Below, piece by piece: positions 39,278 to 51,438 of a DNA stretch of 64,000 bases. This stretch comes from Quillaja saponaria (lineage: Eukaryota > Streptophyta > Magnoliopsida > Fabales > Quillajaceae). Where the stretch lies: positions 3,906,001 through 3,970,000 of the forward strand of contig CM055617.1 in NCBI GenBank assembly GCA_029379385.1. Reading direction: 5' to 3'. A program made the translations under genes and the position numbers. Positions within the stretch are counted from its first letter, which is position 1, and the number at the start of each line of letters is the position of its first letter. The notes below the pieces were generated by a model that was not told where the DNA came from, searched no databases, and saw only the letters and a list, made by a program, of their open reading frames with translations.

Positions 39278-39774
39278 GGGTCTATTTGGGAGTTTGAGGG
39301 AAAATGAGAGGAGAGTAAATGGAAGGAGAGGAGAGGAGATGAAAGGAAAGGAGAGTGAAGGAATATTGGTACTTTTATTATTTCTCTCATTTGGAAGTTA
39401 AAAAAAAAAAAAAAAAAAAGAGAAAAGAGAAAAGAGAAAAGAGAAAAGGATAATATACATTTCTTATTTGGGAGTTGGGGAGAAAGAAGAGAAGAGGATT
39501 AAATATTATTTTTTACTATTTTTTCTTTAAAATATTTTAAGTATCAATAGATATTTAATAAAAGAAAAAGGGTATATTGATATTACAATAAAAAAATTAT
39601 AAATTACTTTTTCTCTCCTTCTAAATTCTCTTGAGTTTTGGAAGGATCTGGAGAGATACATATATCCCTCAATTTCTTCTCTCTCCATTAAAAAAAACTT
39701 CCAAAAAGGAAAAAGAAACATTACTCTCTCATCTCCTTTCCTCTCTCTCCATTTCTCTCCATTCGAATAAACCC
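39278..39774. mobile_element. Tourist-like MITE, copy 1
   Basis: A 497-bp non-coding element with inverted ends, GGGTCTATTTGGGAGTTTGA at the left and GAATAAACCC at the right, flanked by TAA at 39275-39277 and 39775-39777. A 3-bp TAA duplication is the mark of PIF/Harbinger elements. The interior is rich in GAGAGG/CTCTCC runs. Confidence 0.7.
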
Positions 39775-39851
39775 TAAAGGTTAAAAAAACTTACAACTTC
39801 AATATTAAAACAATGCATTTGACTTTTCAGTTTCAAAGTTAGAATTTCTAA

Positions 39852-40337
39852 AGGTCTATTTGGATTGAGAGGAATAAAGGGAGAGGAAATGAGAGGACCT
39901 TTTCTTCATTTAAGAATTTTTTTTTTTTAAATGAGGAACAATAAACAGAGGGGTATATGTATCTCTCCAAAACTTATATTTTTAGTTCCTCCAAATTTAG
40001 AGATTTTGAAATAAAATGAGAAAGTACATTATAATCTTTATATATTGTGACTAATATACTCATATTCTTTTTATCAAATGTTTACTAATATCTAAATAAA
40101 ATATTTTAAGGGTATAATCGTAAAATTATATAATAGCATATCATCTCATCTCATTTTCTCTCAACTGTTAAACAAAAAAAGAAAAAAAAATTTGTTTCTT
40201 CTGCTCTTCCTTTAGTTTTTTAAACTCCAAGACAAAAGATAAGTATCATTTTTTCTCTCATCTCCTCTCATTTTCTCTGCTCTTATCTCCTTCTATTTAC
40301 TCTCCTTTCATTTCCTTTCAAATTCCCAAATAGACCT
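39852..40337. mobile_element. Tourist-like MITE, copy 2
   Basis: A 486-bp element starting AGGTCTATTTGG and ending CCCAAATAGACCT, flanked by TAA at 39849-39851 and 40338-40340. It has the same end motif and composition as copy 1, 77 bases away. Confidence 0.7.
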
Positions 40338-41124
40338 TAAGAGTATCAATGAGAATTTTGCAAGAATATGCTAACAGTTGAGATTGTTTCTCATCACTAT
40401 TGTAGAGCTTCGCCAAACACTCATTTTCTCCTCAACAAAAGCATAATATTTCATTATTAGATTCATGTATTGAGAAACAGGTACAACTAATTTTTCCAAA
40501 TTTTTTTAGTTTTAGGTAGCTCTGCATATTAATTAGATAAATATAGAAAAATTAAACCAAAAATCTGAAAAGAAAAAATAATTAATTACAAATACCTAAT
40601 GTAAAAGAAAAAAGAAACAAAACAATGAAAATGAAAAAAATTCAGTAAGGGATTCCACAGATATTAGGAATGCAAGGATTATTGCCAGCGGCAACAGCAA
40701 CAGCTACAACTCCTCCCTCTTCAGCCATTAAGAATCCTCCTTCTTCAACCATGGATTCTCAACAATCTCTTTCTGACCTAATTTGGGAATAGGGCTTGGC
40801 GGGAAGATATATGAGTTGTATTTGGGTTTGTGATCATCTTAATCTTAATAGAGTCTCAAAATAGACTTGTCAAACGGCATCATATACATAAACATGATTT
40901 TCTTTTTATTTCATCTCAAAAACCTTGAGGGTGTACAATTAGAGAGAAAAAAGAGAATAAAATTGGAGAGAAAAAGAGAGACTGGAGGTAAGGTCAAGTA
41001 GGAGAAGGGAGTTTGACATTTTGAATTTTTAGAGATGCAAGGTGTGTTTCTCTGGAATTTATCTATTCTCTATCTAAGGGAAAAGATTTATCGTTTGGAT
41101 AAACTCGATCACTAATTAGGGTAA
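40338..41124. other. AT-rich DNA between MITE copies
   Basis: No gene. A short less AT-rich stretch near 40680-40790 has weak open frames on both strands but nothing recognisable. Confidence 0.35.
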
Positions 41125-41630
41125 GGGTCTATTTGGGAGTTTGGAGTGAGAGGAGAGGAAGGGTTCATTTGGATGGAAGGGAATGGGGAATGGAAGGATA
41201 GGGAAGTAGAGAAGATGGTACATACAATATTTTTTTCATTAAAGAGTTTTTTCTTAAAAAAAGGATGGAGAAGGAATGGAGAATACATGTACCCTTCCAA
41301 ATCTCTCCAATTTTTTTTTAATTCCTCCAAATTAGGAGAATTTAGAAGATTATAATTTTTACCTTTTGTGACCAATATACCCAATTTCAATTTAATACCT
41401 TCTAATATCTAAATTAAACATTTTAAGGACATAATCCTAAAATTATTTAATTATATCCTCTCATTTCCCCTCAACTCCTAAACAAGAAATATATATTATC
41501 ATTTTCTCTTCTCTCCTTTTAGTTTTTTAAACTTCCAAATGAAAAAAAAGGATAAGTGTTATTTTTCCTTTACTGTCCTCTTCTTTCATTTACACTTATA
41601 TAATTTCCCTTCAAATTCCTAAATAGACCC
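41125..41630. mobile_element. Tourist-like MITE, copy 3
   Basis: A 506-bp element from GGGTCTATTTGGGAGTTTGG to CCTAAATAGACCC, flanked by TAA at 41122-41124 and 41631-41633. A second end-like motif, GGGTTCATTTGGATGG, lies inside at 41161. Confidence 0.75.
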
Positions 41631-41639
41631 TAAATTGAC

Positions 41640-42151
41640 TTATATGATTTCCCTTCAAACTCCTAAATAGACTTTAAATTGAAGGAGATGAGAGTAGACA
41701 AAAACTGACACTTATCATTTCGCTCATTTAAGAATTTAAAACACCAAGTGGAGAGGGGACATGAAATAATAATATACATTTATTGTTTAGGAGTTGAGAG
41801 AAAGGAGAAGAGAGGATATATTATAAAATAATTTTACTATTACTCACTTAAAATATTTTATTTAGATATTAGTAAGTATTAATCAGAAATAATAGAGGTA
41901 TATTACTCACAATATATAAAAATTATAATATACCTTATCATCTAATTCCAAATCCTCCCAATTTGGAAGAATTAAAAAATATATAATTTTCAAGAATTCA
42001 GAGGGGTATATGTATCCCTTAATTTCCTCTTTCTCCTTTAAAACAAAAATTCCAAATAAAGGAAAAAGGTACGTACCCTCTCCTCTTCTTTTCTTTCACT
42101 CAATTCCCCTCCATCCAAATGAATCCTAAACCTCCATCCAAATGAATTCTA
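41640..42151. mobile_element. Diverged fourth MITE copy, ends uncertain
   Basis: A related GAGAGG/CTCTCC-rich stretch with CCTAAATAGACTTTAA near 41660 and CCATCCAAATGAATCCTAA at 42111-42129, which is then repeated as CCATCCAAATGAATTCTAA just after. The right end mirrors the inner motif of copy 3 at 41161, so the elements are probably nested. Confidence 0.4.
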
Positions 42152-43884
42152 AAGGTGAAGATAGTGTTTATTTTCTCTATATCTAAATCAAAACTAGCCT
42201 AAAGAATTTGTACAAGGGTTTATAGCAGGATCGGCTCACATTAATAGCATAGTATAAAAAAACATGAAATAAAAAAAAATATTGATATCACATAAATGGA
42301 AAAAGAAAAGGTTTTCTCTCTTTTACTATAGTATATAAATAAATTATAATATAGAATATACATACTATACTATAACTTATGTATATTATAAGAAATGTGC
42401 TGTAAAAAAATATTGACAAAAATTTGATGATTCATCAATGTGTAAGCACACAAAAACAGATAAAAAAAATAATTTATTTTTGATAATAGAAAATGAATTA
42501 TTTTCAAACACAAATTCTCACAGTCACTATTCATTTATTTTGATTCACAAATGGGTAAGTAGACTAACAAATAAATTATTATCAAATAATTATATAAGAT
42601 TTAATTCACCCATATATTAAACTTTAGTATAAGGGTGAAAGCAACTCCAAGAGTTTAACTTGATGATTAAGAATGTATTATTTTTTTATTGACTTTTTAT
42701 GAATATTGTAGAGATCCTATAAATTTTATAATCCATTATGAAAAACCTGTTTTTGATGTGGAGGCCGCTAAATAAATATATAAAAGTTAAAAAAGTTGTA
42801 TCCTATTAACTAATAATGTAAAAATATTTACGTTAGTCATTAAAATTTATGAAGATAATAATGATAAGTCATACATTTTCCTTAACATTCCAAATAAAGC
42901 ACATAATAAATTTATATTCTCAATAACTCTTTTCAAATAAGTCATAAATTTTAAATGAATTTTTTTTTATACTATTTTTACCCTTATTTTTATTTTTAGT
43001 TTAAAGTATTAATTAAAAAAAATAATTTTTAAAAAATTCAGAATATAAAATTAGAAAACTAAAATATTATACATAATCATCAATGAAAGAATAAATTTTA
43101 TTTTCAAACTAAACTTGTATTATTGATATTTTTCATAACGATAACTAAAAAAATTAATCTAAATTCGTTTTGTAATAAATAAATAAAAAAACAAGTGAAA
43201 TACATATGAATCTAAAATTATTTATAAAAATAATTTTTCTGTTTGTTTGAAAAACATATTAAAGGGGATGATGAAAAAATTTCATGAATGTTTATAAGAT
43301 TTATCTTTTTACAACTTACTAAATAATGATTTTTTTTTTAAAAAAAAAAAGACAACTTAATTATTTTAGACTTAAAATTAATTTAAAATAAAGCATTAGA
43401 GAAATTGATTAGGCTACAAAAAAAAAAAAAAAAATCATCAGTAATATTCTTGGAGATAGAACCCGGTTAAGGATTTACCTCAAATTTTTGGAGGGAAAAC
43501 TGCGTGCTATCCATTTACGTATGAGATCCGACATAGTGTTAGAGATAGAAGAACCAGGTTAAGGATTTGTTTGAAGGGGAGAGCTCAGAGAGGGAATGTG
43601 CAGCTGTCTTCGAGAATGAATTTGATCAGAATTGAGTCATTAAGAAATAAATACAAACAGGTTTAGGGGCCGGGGCTGTGCATTCGGATCTCTACCCCAC
43701 CCACAAATTCGACTAAGCCCAATTGCAAATATTTTTATTTTTTTTAATATGTTTAGTAGATGCTTAGTGCAATATATGACAAACTTTTACCTATTGTATT
43801 TGTATAATAATCTACGGACTTTGTGTATATGACAATGTTTATTTGTTAAAACATGTGATTAGGGAGAAAACAATTTCAGTTGTG
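42152..43884. other. AT-rich intergenic DNA
   Basis: Strongly AT-rich with poly-A/T runs (43330-43350, 43420-43434). A less AT-rich piece at 43440-43700 carries a repeated GGTTAAGGATTT motif (about 43465 and 43557) but no recognised function. Confidence 0.35.
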
Positions 43885-45560
43885 GAATTAGTCAGTTTCC
43901 AGAGGAAATTCTTGTAAATATAGTGTCTAAGTTGCCACTTAAAAAGCATTTGCTTCTGGTGATCTTTCAAAGCAATGGAGATACCTATGGACACATACTA
44001 CTTGTCTGACTTTGAAAAACGTAAATATAGATGAAGAAGCTCGAGTTTTTGTTATCCAATTGCCCACTTGAGCGATTACTGGTGCTGGGATCAATGGGTT
44101 TGTCTCAATTCAGAGTTATTGGCCCACCAGTTGCACACTAAAGTATTTATCTATACTCAACAGTTGGAAGCTAAAAAGCATTGAAATTTGTAACACAAAT
44201 CTCAAATCACTTACTTACAGTGGATTTGACATAAAATTGCTCATAACAAATGCTCCACTGCTTGTTGAGGTAAATCTACTAGAAAAAAATTTGAGATGTT
44301 ATGAAGGCTATCTTTTTCATTAGCTCTCATTCTGTCTTTCCCAGCTTGAGATTCTAGTTTTGAAGTCTTAGGAATTACTGGTGAGTATATACTATTGTTA
44401 TCTGCTCATTGTTGCCATTGTTTGATTAAATGCTGCATGCAATGCTTACTTCAACATTCTGTCTACCAGGAGAATATAAGATACACTGTCCTAACTCCTA
44501 AATTACAGAATCTCAGGCAGTTACACTTACAAGTCCCCGCAGTTTATAATGATGTTCTTGATCATATATATGATTCGTGTATTAAGGGTGTGTCCCTGCT
44601 TGCAAAAATTGGTTTTTGAGGTAGGCGTTCATTCTTTCGTACAACTTCTGTTTCAAACTCAGTTATATAATGCTATTAAGTTCCAAATTTTATTATGATC
44701 TTATATTTGAAGTTTGAACATGAAGTTAGTTTTCATAACGTGAGATTCATTATTAATCAAGTTGACAAATCTTGTCATTTGAAGATGGGTATTACAGAGT
44801 AGTTATTATGCAGTGAGTTCCACTTGGAGCAAGCAATTTATTGTTACTATGTGTCGAGAAATATGTGTTGTGTGTATGAGCTAAGTGATTTTTTGATTGA
44901 CATTTTGTCATTACCAATCTTTAGATTCTCTATTTATTTTGTCCATTATATTTCTATATCAAAAAATGTTTAAAAAGCCAAAGAATAAATGAAAAACAAG
45001 GTATTATATATCATACAATAAACTAAAAAAAAAAAAAGTATTTCTTAACATATCCTAATTGGTAACATCTTGAATGATATCTCAAGTTCAAATTTCAATA
45101 TCTGTAAGCATAATTACAAATGCATGAGCCAGAAAATATTTGTTTAATTTTTCTAAAAGAATGAAGTATATATAAAAGAGGAACTGGCTCATTAGTTAGA
45201 GGCAAGGTAATACTAAAATTTAAAACAGGATCATGAGAACTTATATTTACTACTGGTTGGACCACCTTATCTAAATTTATTAAGGGATGGCTTGTTCCAA
45301 ATATCATCTAGATCTATGTTTATGAACTTGTAGTCTCAAAATCTATCTAGGCATCAATAAGTGAGAGTGAACTTCAAAGAAATATCCTGAAAGGTTTACA
45401 TTTGGACCTTGCTTTTCTGCTTCAAAGCTATGGCTTATTGGACAATTTCTTGTCAAGATTTATGAGTGACATCAATGGAAGGTACGGTTCATGTCCAACG
45501 TTGTTGCATCGTGTTTCAAGTACTTGAGGAAAACTTTAGTACATCAAAAAGCAAATTGGT
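43885..45560 (+). pseudogene. F-box/LRR protein relic
   Basis: Fragments in different frames spell an F-box, FPEEILVNIVSKLPLK followed after a shift by LSKQWRYLWTHT (43898-44010), then leucine-rich pieces IEICNTNLKSLTYSGFDIKL (44185-44240) and LTPKLQNLRQLHLQVPAVYN (44490-44550), and possibly GLHLDLAFLLQSYGLLDNFL near 45400. Stops and frame changes separate them, so no full protein can be made. The family comprises substrate adaptors of SCF ubiquitin ligases and turns over quickly in plants. Confidence 0.65.
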
Positions 45561-46127
45561 ATTTGGTTTGATATTCTTTTTGCCTGTACTATACAGAATA
45601 TAATTCCTAGATTTTTCAGGTAACATGATTTATATAGTCTGGGTGATTCGTAGTTGACTTCCATTTTGGATTAAACTTGACATTTGGATGTTGTTTACAC
45701 TTCCTATATTAAACCTGGATGTTCAAGTGAATTCTCTGGATTCAAAACTAAGTGGCCGTTTGGTTTGTCATTTCAAACGGCAAACCAACGATTTGCACTA
45801 GCTGGATCACTTTCCTTTTCTCCTAATAAAAATGGTGATACCAATGACACAATTGGGTAATTGGGGTTAGTGAATCCATGGATTACAATCAGCAAAATTG
45901 AACTAAATAATTTAAGTAAATCTGGAAAATAATGACATGAAAATGTTGAAGATGGAAGAGATGAACAATTTGATATATATAGTAACAGTATATTATTAAC
46001 CCAAAAGTCTGCAGCTCTTCTTTGCTAAAGCATCATCCTATGGAACTCACCTCCAAGAACAGATTACAGAGGGCCTGTGCTTGGTTTCTTCTCCTACTGG
46101 TCTTGCTAAATATAGGAACAGATTGGT
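45561..46127. other. Spacer between F-box relic and coiled-coil gene
   Basis: AT-rich; the right part is presumably the 3' region of the minus-strand gene that ends at 46128. Nothing else seen. Confidence 0.35.
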
Positions 46128-49100
46128 CTACTGCCACCACTTCTTCTCAGACAAAGATATGAGCTGCAAAAGAAAATCGAAGAAACACGTCAAGTTCTTC
46201 ATTCTCTTGTTTAAAATAACCTACAGGTACAACAGTTAGGACCTATCATGCCTTTCAGAATTATAAATCCCCGAGTGTGCACTTTCGAATGGTAAAGTAC
46301 ACGATTGAGGCATGTGCTAAATTTACCTTTTCCACATCTACTGCCTAATGCATCCATTTATAATATGAAAAGCTTTGCAATCACATACATTAGCACCAAA
46401 AACATGTGTAAGTATATATTTACGTAGGACAGATGATGAAGCAGGCAATCGAGGTTACTTCTGGAAGTCACACAATCACACCATCAAGCTGTATAAATCT
46501 TATGGACTAACATCTCTAGCAATTTGAACTCACTACATTAAAAAGAATACCGGAAGGCTTATGGTTTTGCGCTTCAACAGATAGAAGACATCCAAGATTC
46601 TGAGGGATAAGATTTTTAATTGGAAGCCATAAAATCAAGTGATACTGATACCAGATAATTCCTATAAAAGAAAACTTCAAAATCTCAGAGTTCCAAGTTG
46701 ACGGGGGTCTAAGTAAGGGACTGAAGACCTATTTAGGATGAAATGTTTCTAGAAGAGGAGAAGAGACTTTTTCTTTGGAAGGTCAAAGTAAATTTCATGA
46801 CTGTAATTTTTTTTATACTGATTCCTGATGATATGGTTATTGGTTTACACTAGAGGGAGAAAAGGATGGCAAGGTCAATCCAGTGAACCAGGGAAGACAA
46901 TAATATGGAAAGAGAAAAATTCAGATCGTAAAATCTAGAACTATACAGCAGGTCTGCAACTTGTATTTTTATTTAAATCAATATTCAGAAAATGAAGGGT
47001 TGACAAAATCATAAAATCAATTAGGCAATCATAATGTAAAAGAATCAATCAGCAAAACACAAATTGCATTGACAAAGCAAAGTCATGCCTAAGAAAATTA
47101 ATTATGGCACACCTGAGACCTGAACAAGTATCATTGAGGAAGATGTCCTTCATGTCAAGAAGTCAGCACACACACGACATGAAAATTCTGCCTCTTTAAC
47201 CTTTGGATAATTGCCTATGCAGAATGCAGTGTACTCTACAATTTGGTTGGTTGCACAATTTTTCCACTAAATCTACAGAAACGTAATTCCTCCATCTAAC
47301 AACACCTGATTTATGCTCCGCAATGGTTAAATGTTACCTAACACTAGGGCTAAATTCTATACCTTTGAGACTCTAAAGCAGAAGTGGGCACCATTGAGCT
47401 AAAGGCCCATTGGAAGTTCTCATACAAACAGATCAGATTGCAAAAACCAGTATAAAATGTTAGAAAACAAATGTAACAGGATACCAATATCGTAACAGGA
47501 TGCCAATATCGTGACAAGGATCTCATAGTCTTTGAAACAAACGACCAGAATCCAAAGAACTAGATTCTCAAAAAGACAGAAATATTGTTTCACCAATAGG
47601 TTTGGATAGCACAGATACTTTGCATTTTGCACAAGCGTGCAAACACGCACAGAGATATGAAATATATCACCAACCTGACGAGCAACCTGTGCTAGTCGCC
47701 GACTGTCTCTAGATGACTCGGCAAGCATGCAAGACTTCTGGGCCTCCACATGACTATTTTGCTTCTCCTCTGTATTTTTCTTCAAACTGCTCTTTTCAAG
47801 AGAGGAATCCCCATCATGGGTGCTTAAACACTCCTTCTTACGCTTTCTTCGGAAGGTGTACTTGAGAAACTTATTATCCACAGACTGACAAGAAACCTTC
47901 TCATCTGGATCAGATTCTTTTGGACCCAAAGTATCTAATAAGTCATTTGCTGTCCCAACATCTCCCTTACAAGCTGGAACCTCCAAAGTCTCTGCCGATA
48001 AACTTTGTCTTATCAAATCTGATTTACCTCGTCAATTCCTTATCACCATTAAATTTTTTCCAAGTACTGCAAGATTTAAGAAACTGTTCATCTCTGTCAG
48101 TATCATCTACAAATCCAGACTGCTTAGACATTTCAGTTGTGACACAGGGCACTTTAGGGGAAGAAGGAGACACTGGATTTTCACACATCTTAGAAGAAAT
48201 GTCCCCTGCTTGATCATTGTTATCAACTATATATGGAAAACTTTCATTAGAAGAAAGATGAGTTGCGTTGTGTGTCTCAATGACCTGCTCACAATGTGAT
48301 CTTGATGGAGGAGTTTTACCTTTGCTATATCTAGTTGCTCTTCTCCTTTTATTGCGAACGGAATTAATAGCTGGTTTGTATTTCTTACAACCATCATCTG
48401 CCTGCTTGACTTTGAGTTCATCAATATTCTTTTCTTCTTCACATATATTGCCAGCTCTTGGGGAAGGTGCTGCACATATGGCTTCAGCTTCTTCAGCTCC
48501 TGTGGTTAATGTTTCACTCTTTAAAAAATCTACCTTTCCAGAAAGAGAAAATTTTCCATCAAACAAGTTCCTTTCAGATGCACGTATTCTTTGAGTACAA
48601 CCATTTCGATAAAGTTCGGGCTCCTTCCTTCTGATGACTATGGAGGGAAAATCAGGGCTGCAAATATACTTATTTATACGATCATGTGCAACATTGCACT
48701 TACTGTGCTCGTACGTGCCATTTATGATTGCGCTTCTTGTGTCATGAGATGTGACCAATTCAAACTGAGAAACTGGTAAAGAATATAAGGACCCATGAGG
48801 TACAGTGTTCTTTAGTATTTCTTCCTGAATTGCAGTTCCACCCTCTACAGTTTGTTCATCTGAAGGATGCATGTGATGGTTTGTCACCTTATCCAGCTCA
48901 GCCTGTACTTCTCTCAATTCTGCTCTAAGGTCTCTAACTATTTCCCCAGCTTCCTGGAGCTGTGCTTCAAGCTCCTCAATCTTTTTATTCTGACTCAAGG
49001 ACGTCATCTCCGCGTCACTAACCTGTAATTCCAAAAGAAATACTCAATGCTGTAAACAAGACAAACACAGCATACAAAGACAAACAAAGGATCAAATTAT

Positions 49101-51438
49101 CTTTAATCTAAGTGAGAGAACCTTGCTGTCCCTCTTAAACTAACTCAACAAAGCAATAATCTCAACTTCTTGGATTCATTACACAAGTAGTTTGAGTGAC
49201 TAATAACATCTTCAGTACCAGTAAGGCAGTAAGAAAGGTAAGTAAGCTTTGAACACAAATCAGTCAGGATACAACTTAAAAATGCCACAAGATGATAGAG
49301 CTTAATGTTGTTTGGGTAAGATTAAAACTTAACCAACTTCCCAGACAATTATTTTGAGCTTATTAGTTATTGAAGCATCCAACTCTATAGCTTAAGCTTA
49401 ACCATTGAGTAGTTCCAGTGTATAACAATCACCTTAAGGAGGCCCATGAACCGCTTGCATATGGAGTCTAAGAACAAACAGAAAACCATGAAATGATAAA
49501 ATGTTAAAGCATCCAACTCGGGAGTAAATTAGTCCCAAGAAATGTATAAGCAATTAAAAAGGCCCGTATTTATCTGATATGGGACTCACCTTACCTAAAC
49601 CATGAATATCTTGCCCATAATTGAGTAAAAAATCTCAACCAAAATGTTGTCTCAAAGCTAAATTAAAATGCATTAACTTCACATAAGCTTCAACAGGGTG
49701 ACATTTGATCACAAACCTTAATGATCACTACAGAGGGAAAAAAAAAAAAACAACAAAAAAAGTGAAAAAGGAAATGCTGAAACAGACAAAAGGTAGTTTT
49801 ATATTGACAATTTTATGGCCAAAGTTAGTCAAGAAGAGTCCAGTTTATAGCAGCTTTACATAATTGGTTTATCCTAAACTAGTCAAAACCTGGTTAGATG
49901 TTTGCGCTGTACCCCCAAGGGTAAATGAATTTAACTTTTACACATAATATAACTCTTCACAGTTCATGAAAATAAAAAAATTAGATAACCTGTTGATCAC
50001 ATTAGATTACCTAAAAATCGGGGCAGAAAGTCTGAATTAACTAAGCAAACACTACAAAAATAATTCATGGCATTATTAACAATATGAAAGATAACTATGA
50101 CCAAAGTATGCTTCTTATTCACCCTAGGGAGGGAAATTGGTTGAATGACAAGTAAGGGATTTACTAATACAAAATATACCCAGGTCACCATGACCAATTT
50201 TATGCAAACACTATGCATGAAATGGCGGAGTCAGAGAAACACAACACTAGAAATTAGAGCTAACATGGATTCATAAGGGCATCTCATAACACTTCTGTGC
50301 TTGCACATGTTAATTGTGTCCCTTTAGTAGCCATTACAAGTTTCGTATCCATATTCATTACTACAAGTCTGCAACTTGCTTTGGTAATTGAATTGTTCAT
50401 TCCTGTAATTTTGATGTGGAAGAATTTAACTGTAACATATTTATCCTGTAAATAAAGATAAGAAGTGTTTAACTGTTCCTCTATGTACTGCAGCCAATAA
50501 CCCCACCGAGAAATTATTTCCACCCAACAGTCTTACCATGCACCTATTACATACCCAATAGTGGCAACTTTGACGAAGTAAAATTCTAATCATAGATACT
50601 ATTGCCAGTTAAGCATAGCCACTCCGAGAAGTAAACATTGTCTTCTGATACCCTGCATTCATTCAGCCCTTCTGTTTTCTTTTTCTTTCTTCTTATTTGG
50701 GGGGTGAGGTGCAACAATGCAAACAGATTGACAGAATTTATTCTCATTGCAAACTGTAATAGAGCTGCAAGCAGTCAGACATCAATGGATACCAAGATTA
50801 TGTATTCATAGTGAAAAGAAAGTGCATAACTTTCATAATCAACTAACAATTCACACCAAAACCGCACCTCAAAACATCATTCCTATAAATTATAAAACCA
50901 ATCAACATAACTACATCGAAGCATCAAGAAATAAAAAAAATAATCAAATGTAAAGAAAAAAGAAACTAAAAAGCCATCTCATTTAAAAAAATTCAGTATA
51001 CCTTAGAATCCAAAGTTTGTTTGAGCCTAAGAAGCATCCGAAGTGCTTCTTCTTTAGTCGAAACAAGCTCTTGTTGAAACCGAATAGCTTTTCTCTCAGA
51101 CATCAAGATACGCGCCGCCGCCTCCTTAGCCGTATTAAGGATTATATCCGCATAGGCCTTCTTCAAAGCCGTCAATTTCTGTTTCAAAAAGACAAAACAC
51201 CGAAATTTAAACAAAACCCATAATTCAAACTAATAAAACTACCCAGAAACAAAAACCAGAAAGGATAAAAAAGAATCCCCTTCTAACATTCCCCAGAAAC
51301 CCTGATGACCCAAAAAAATTCCGTTCAAAGACAAAAACGAACGAACATAACAACGAGGAGATAGTTGGTGATAACAAAAGTAACAATGGGTAAAATCTAA
51401 AAGATGATGTCGGAAAATTTTACCTCAGACTCGTCCAT
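46128..51438 (-). CDS. Plant coiled-coil protein of unknown function (one frameshift)
   Basis: Four exons: 51438-51424 (only 15 nt, MDESE), 51178-51002, 49022-47675 and 46163-46128 (LISLSEKKWWQ and stop). Without the frameshift the product would be about 524 aa. The N-terminal 110 residues are strongly helical and coiled-coil (ALKKAYADIILNTAKEAAAR, KIEELEAQLQEAGEIVRDLR). The middle is polar and low complexity with a basic NKRRRATRYSKGK patch that could be a nuclear signal; the C-terminus is RDSRRLAQVARQLISLSEKK. I know similar predicted plant proteins but no function. Exon 3 is 1,348 nt, one base too many: the frame stops at KELTR (TAA at 48026-48024) while the next frame carries KSDLIRQSLSAETLE. 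Intron 2 (about 2 kb) and intron 3 (about 1.5 kb) hold nothing recognisable. Confidence 0.8.
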
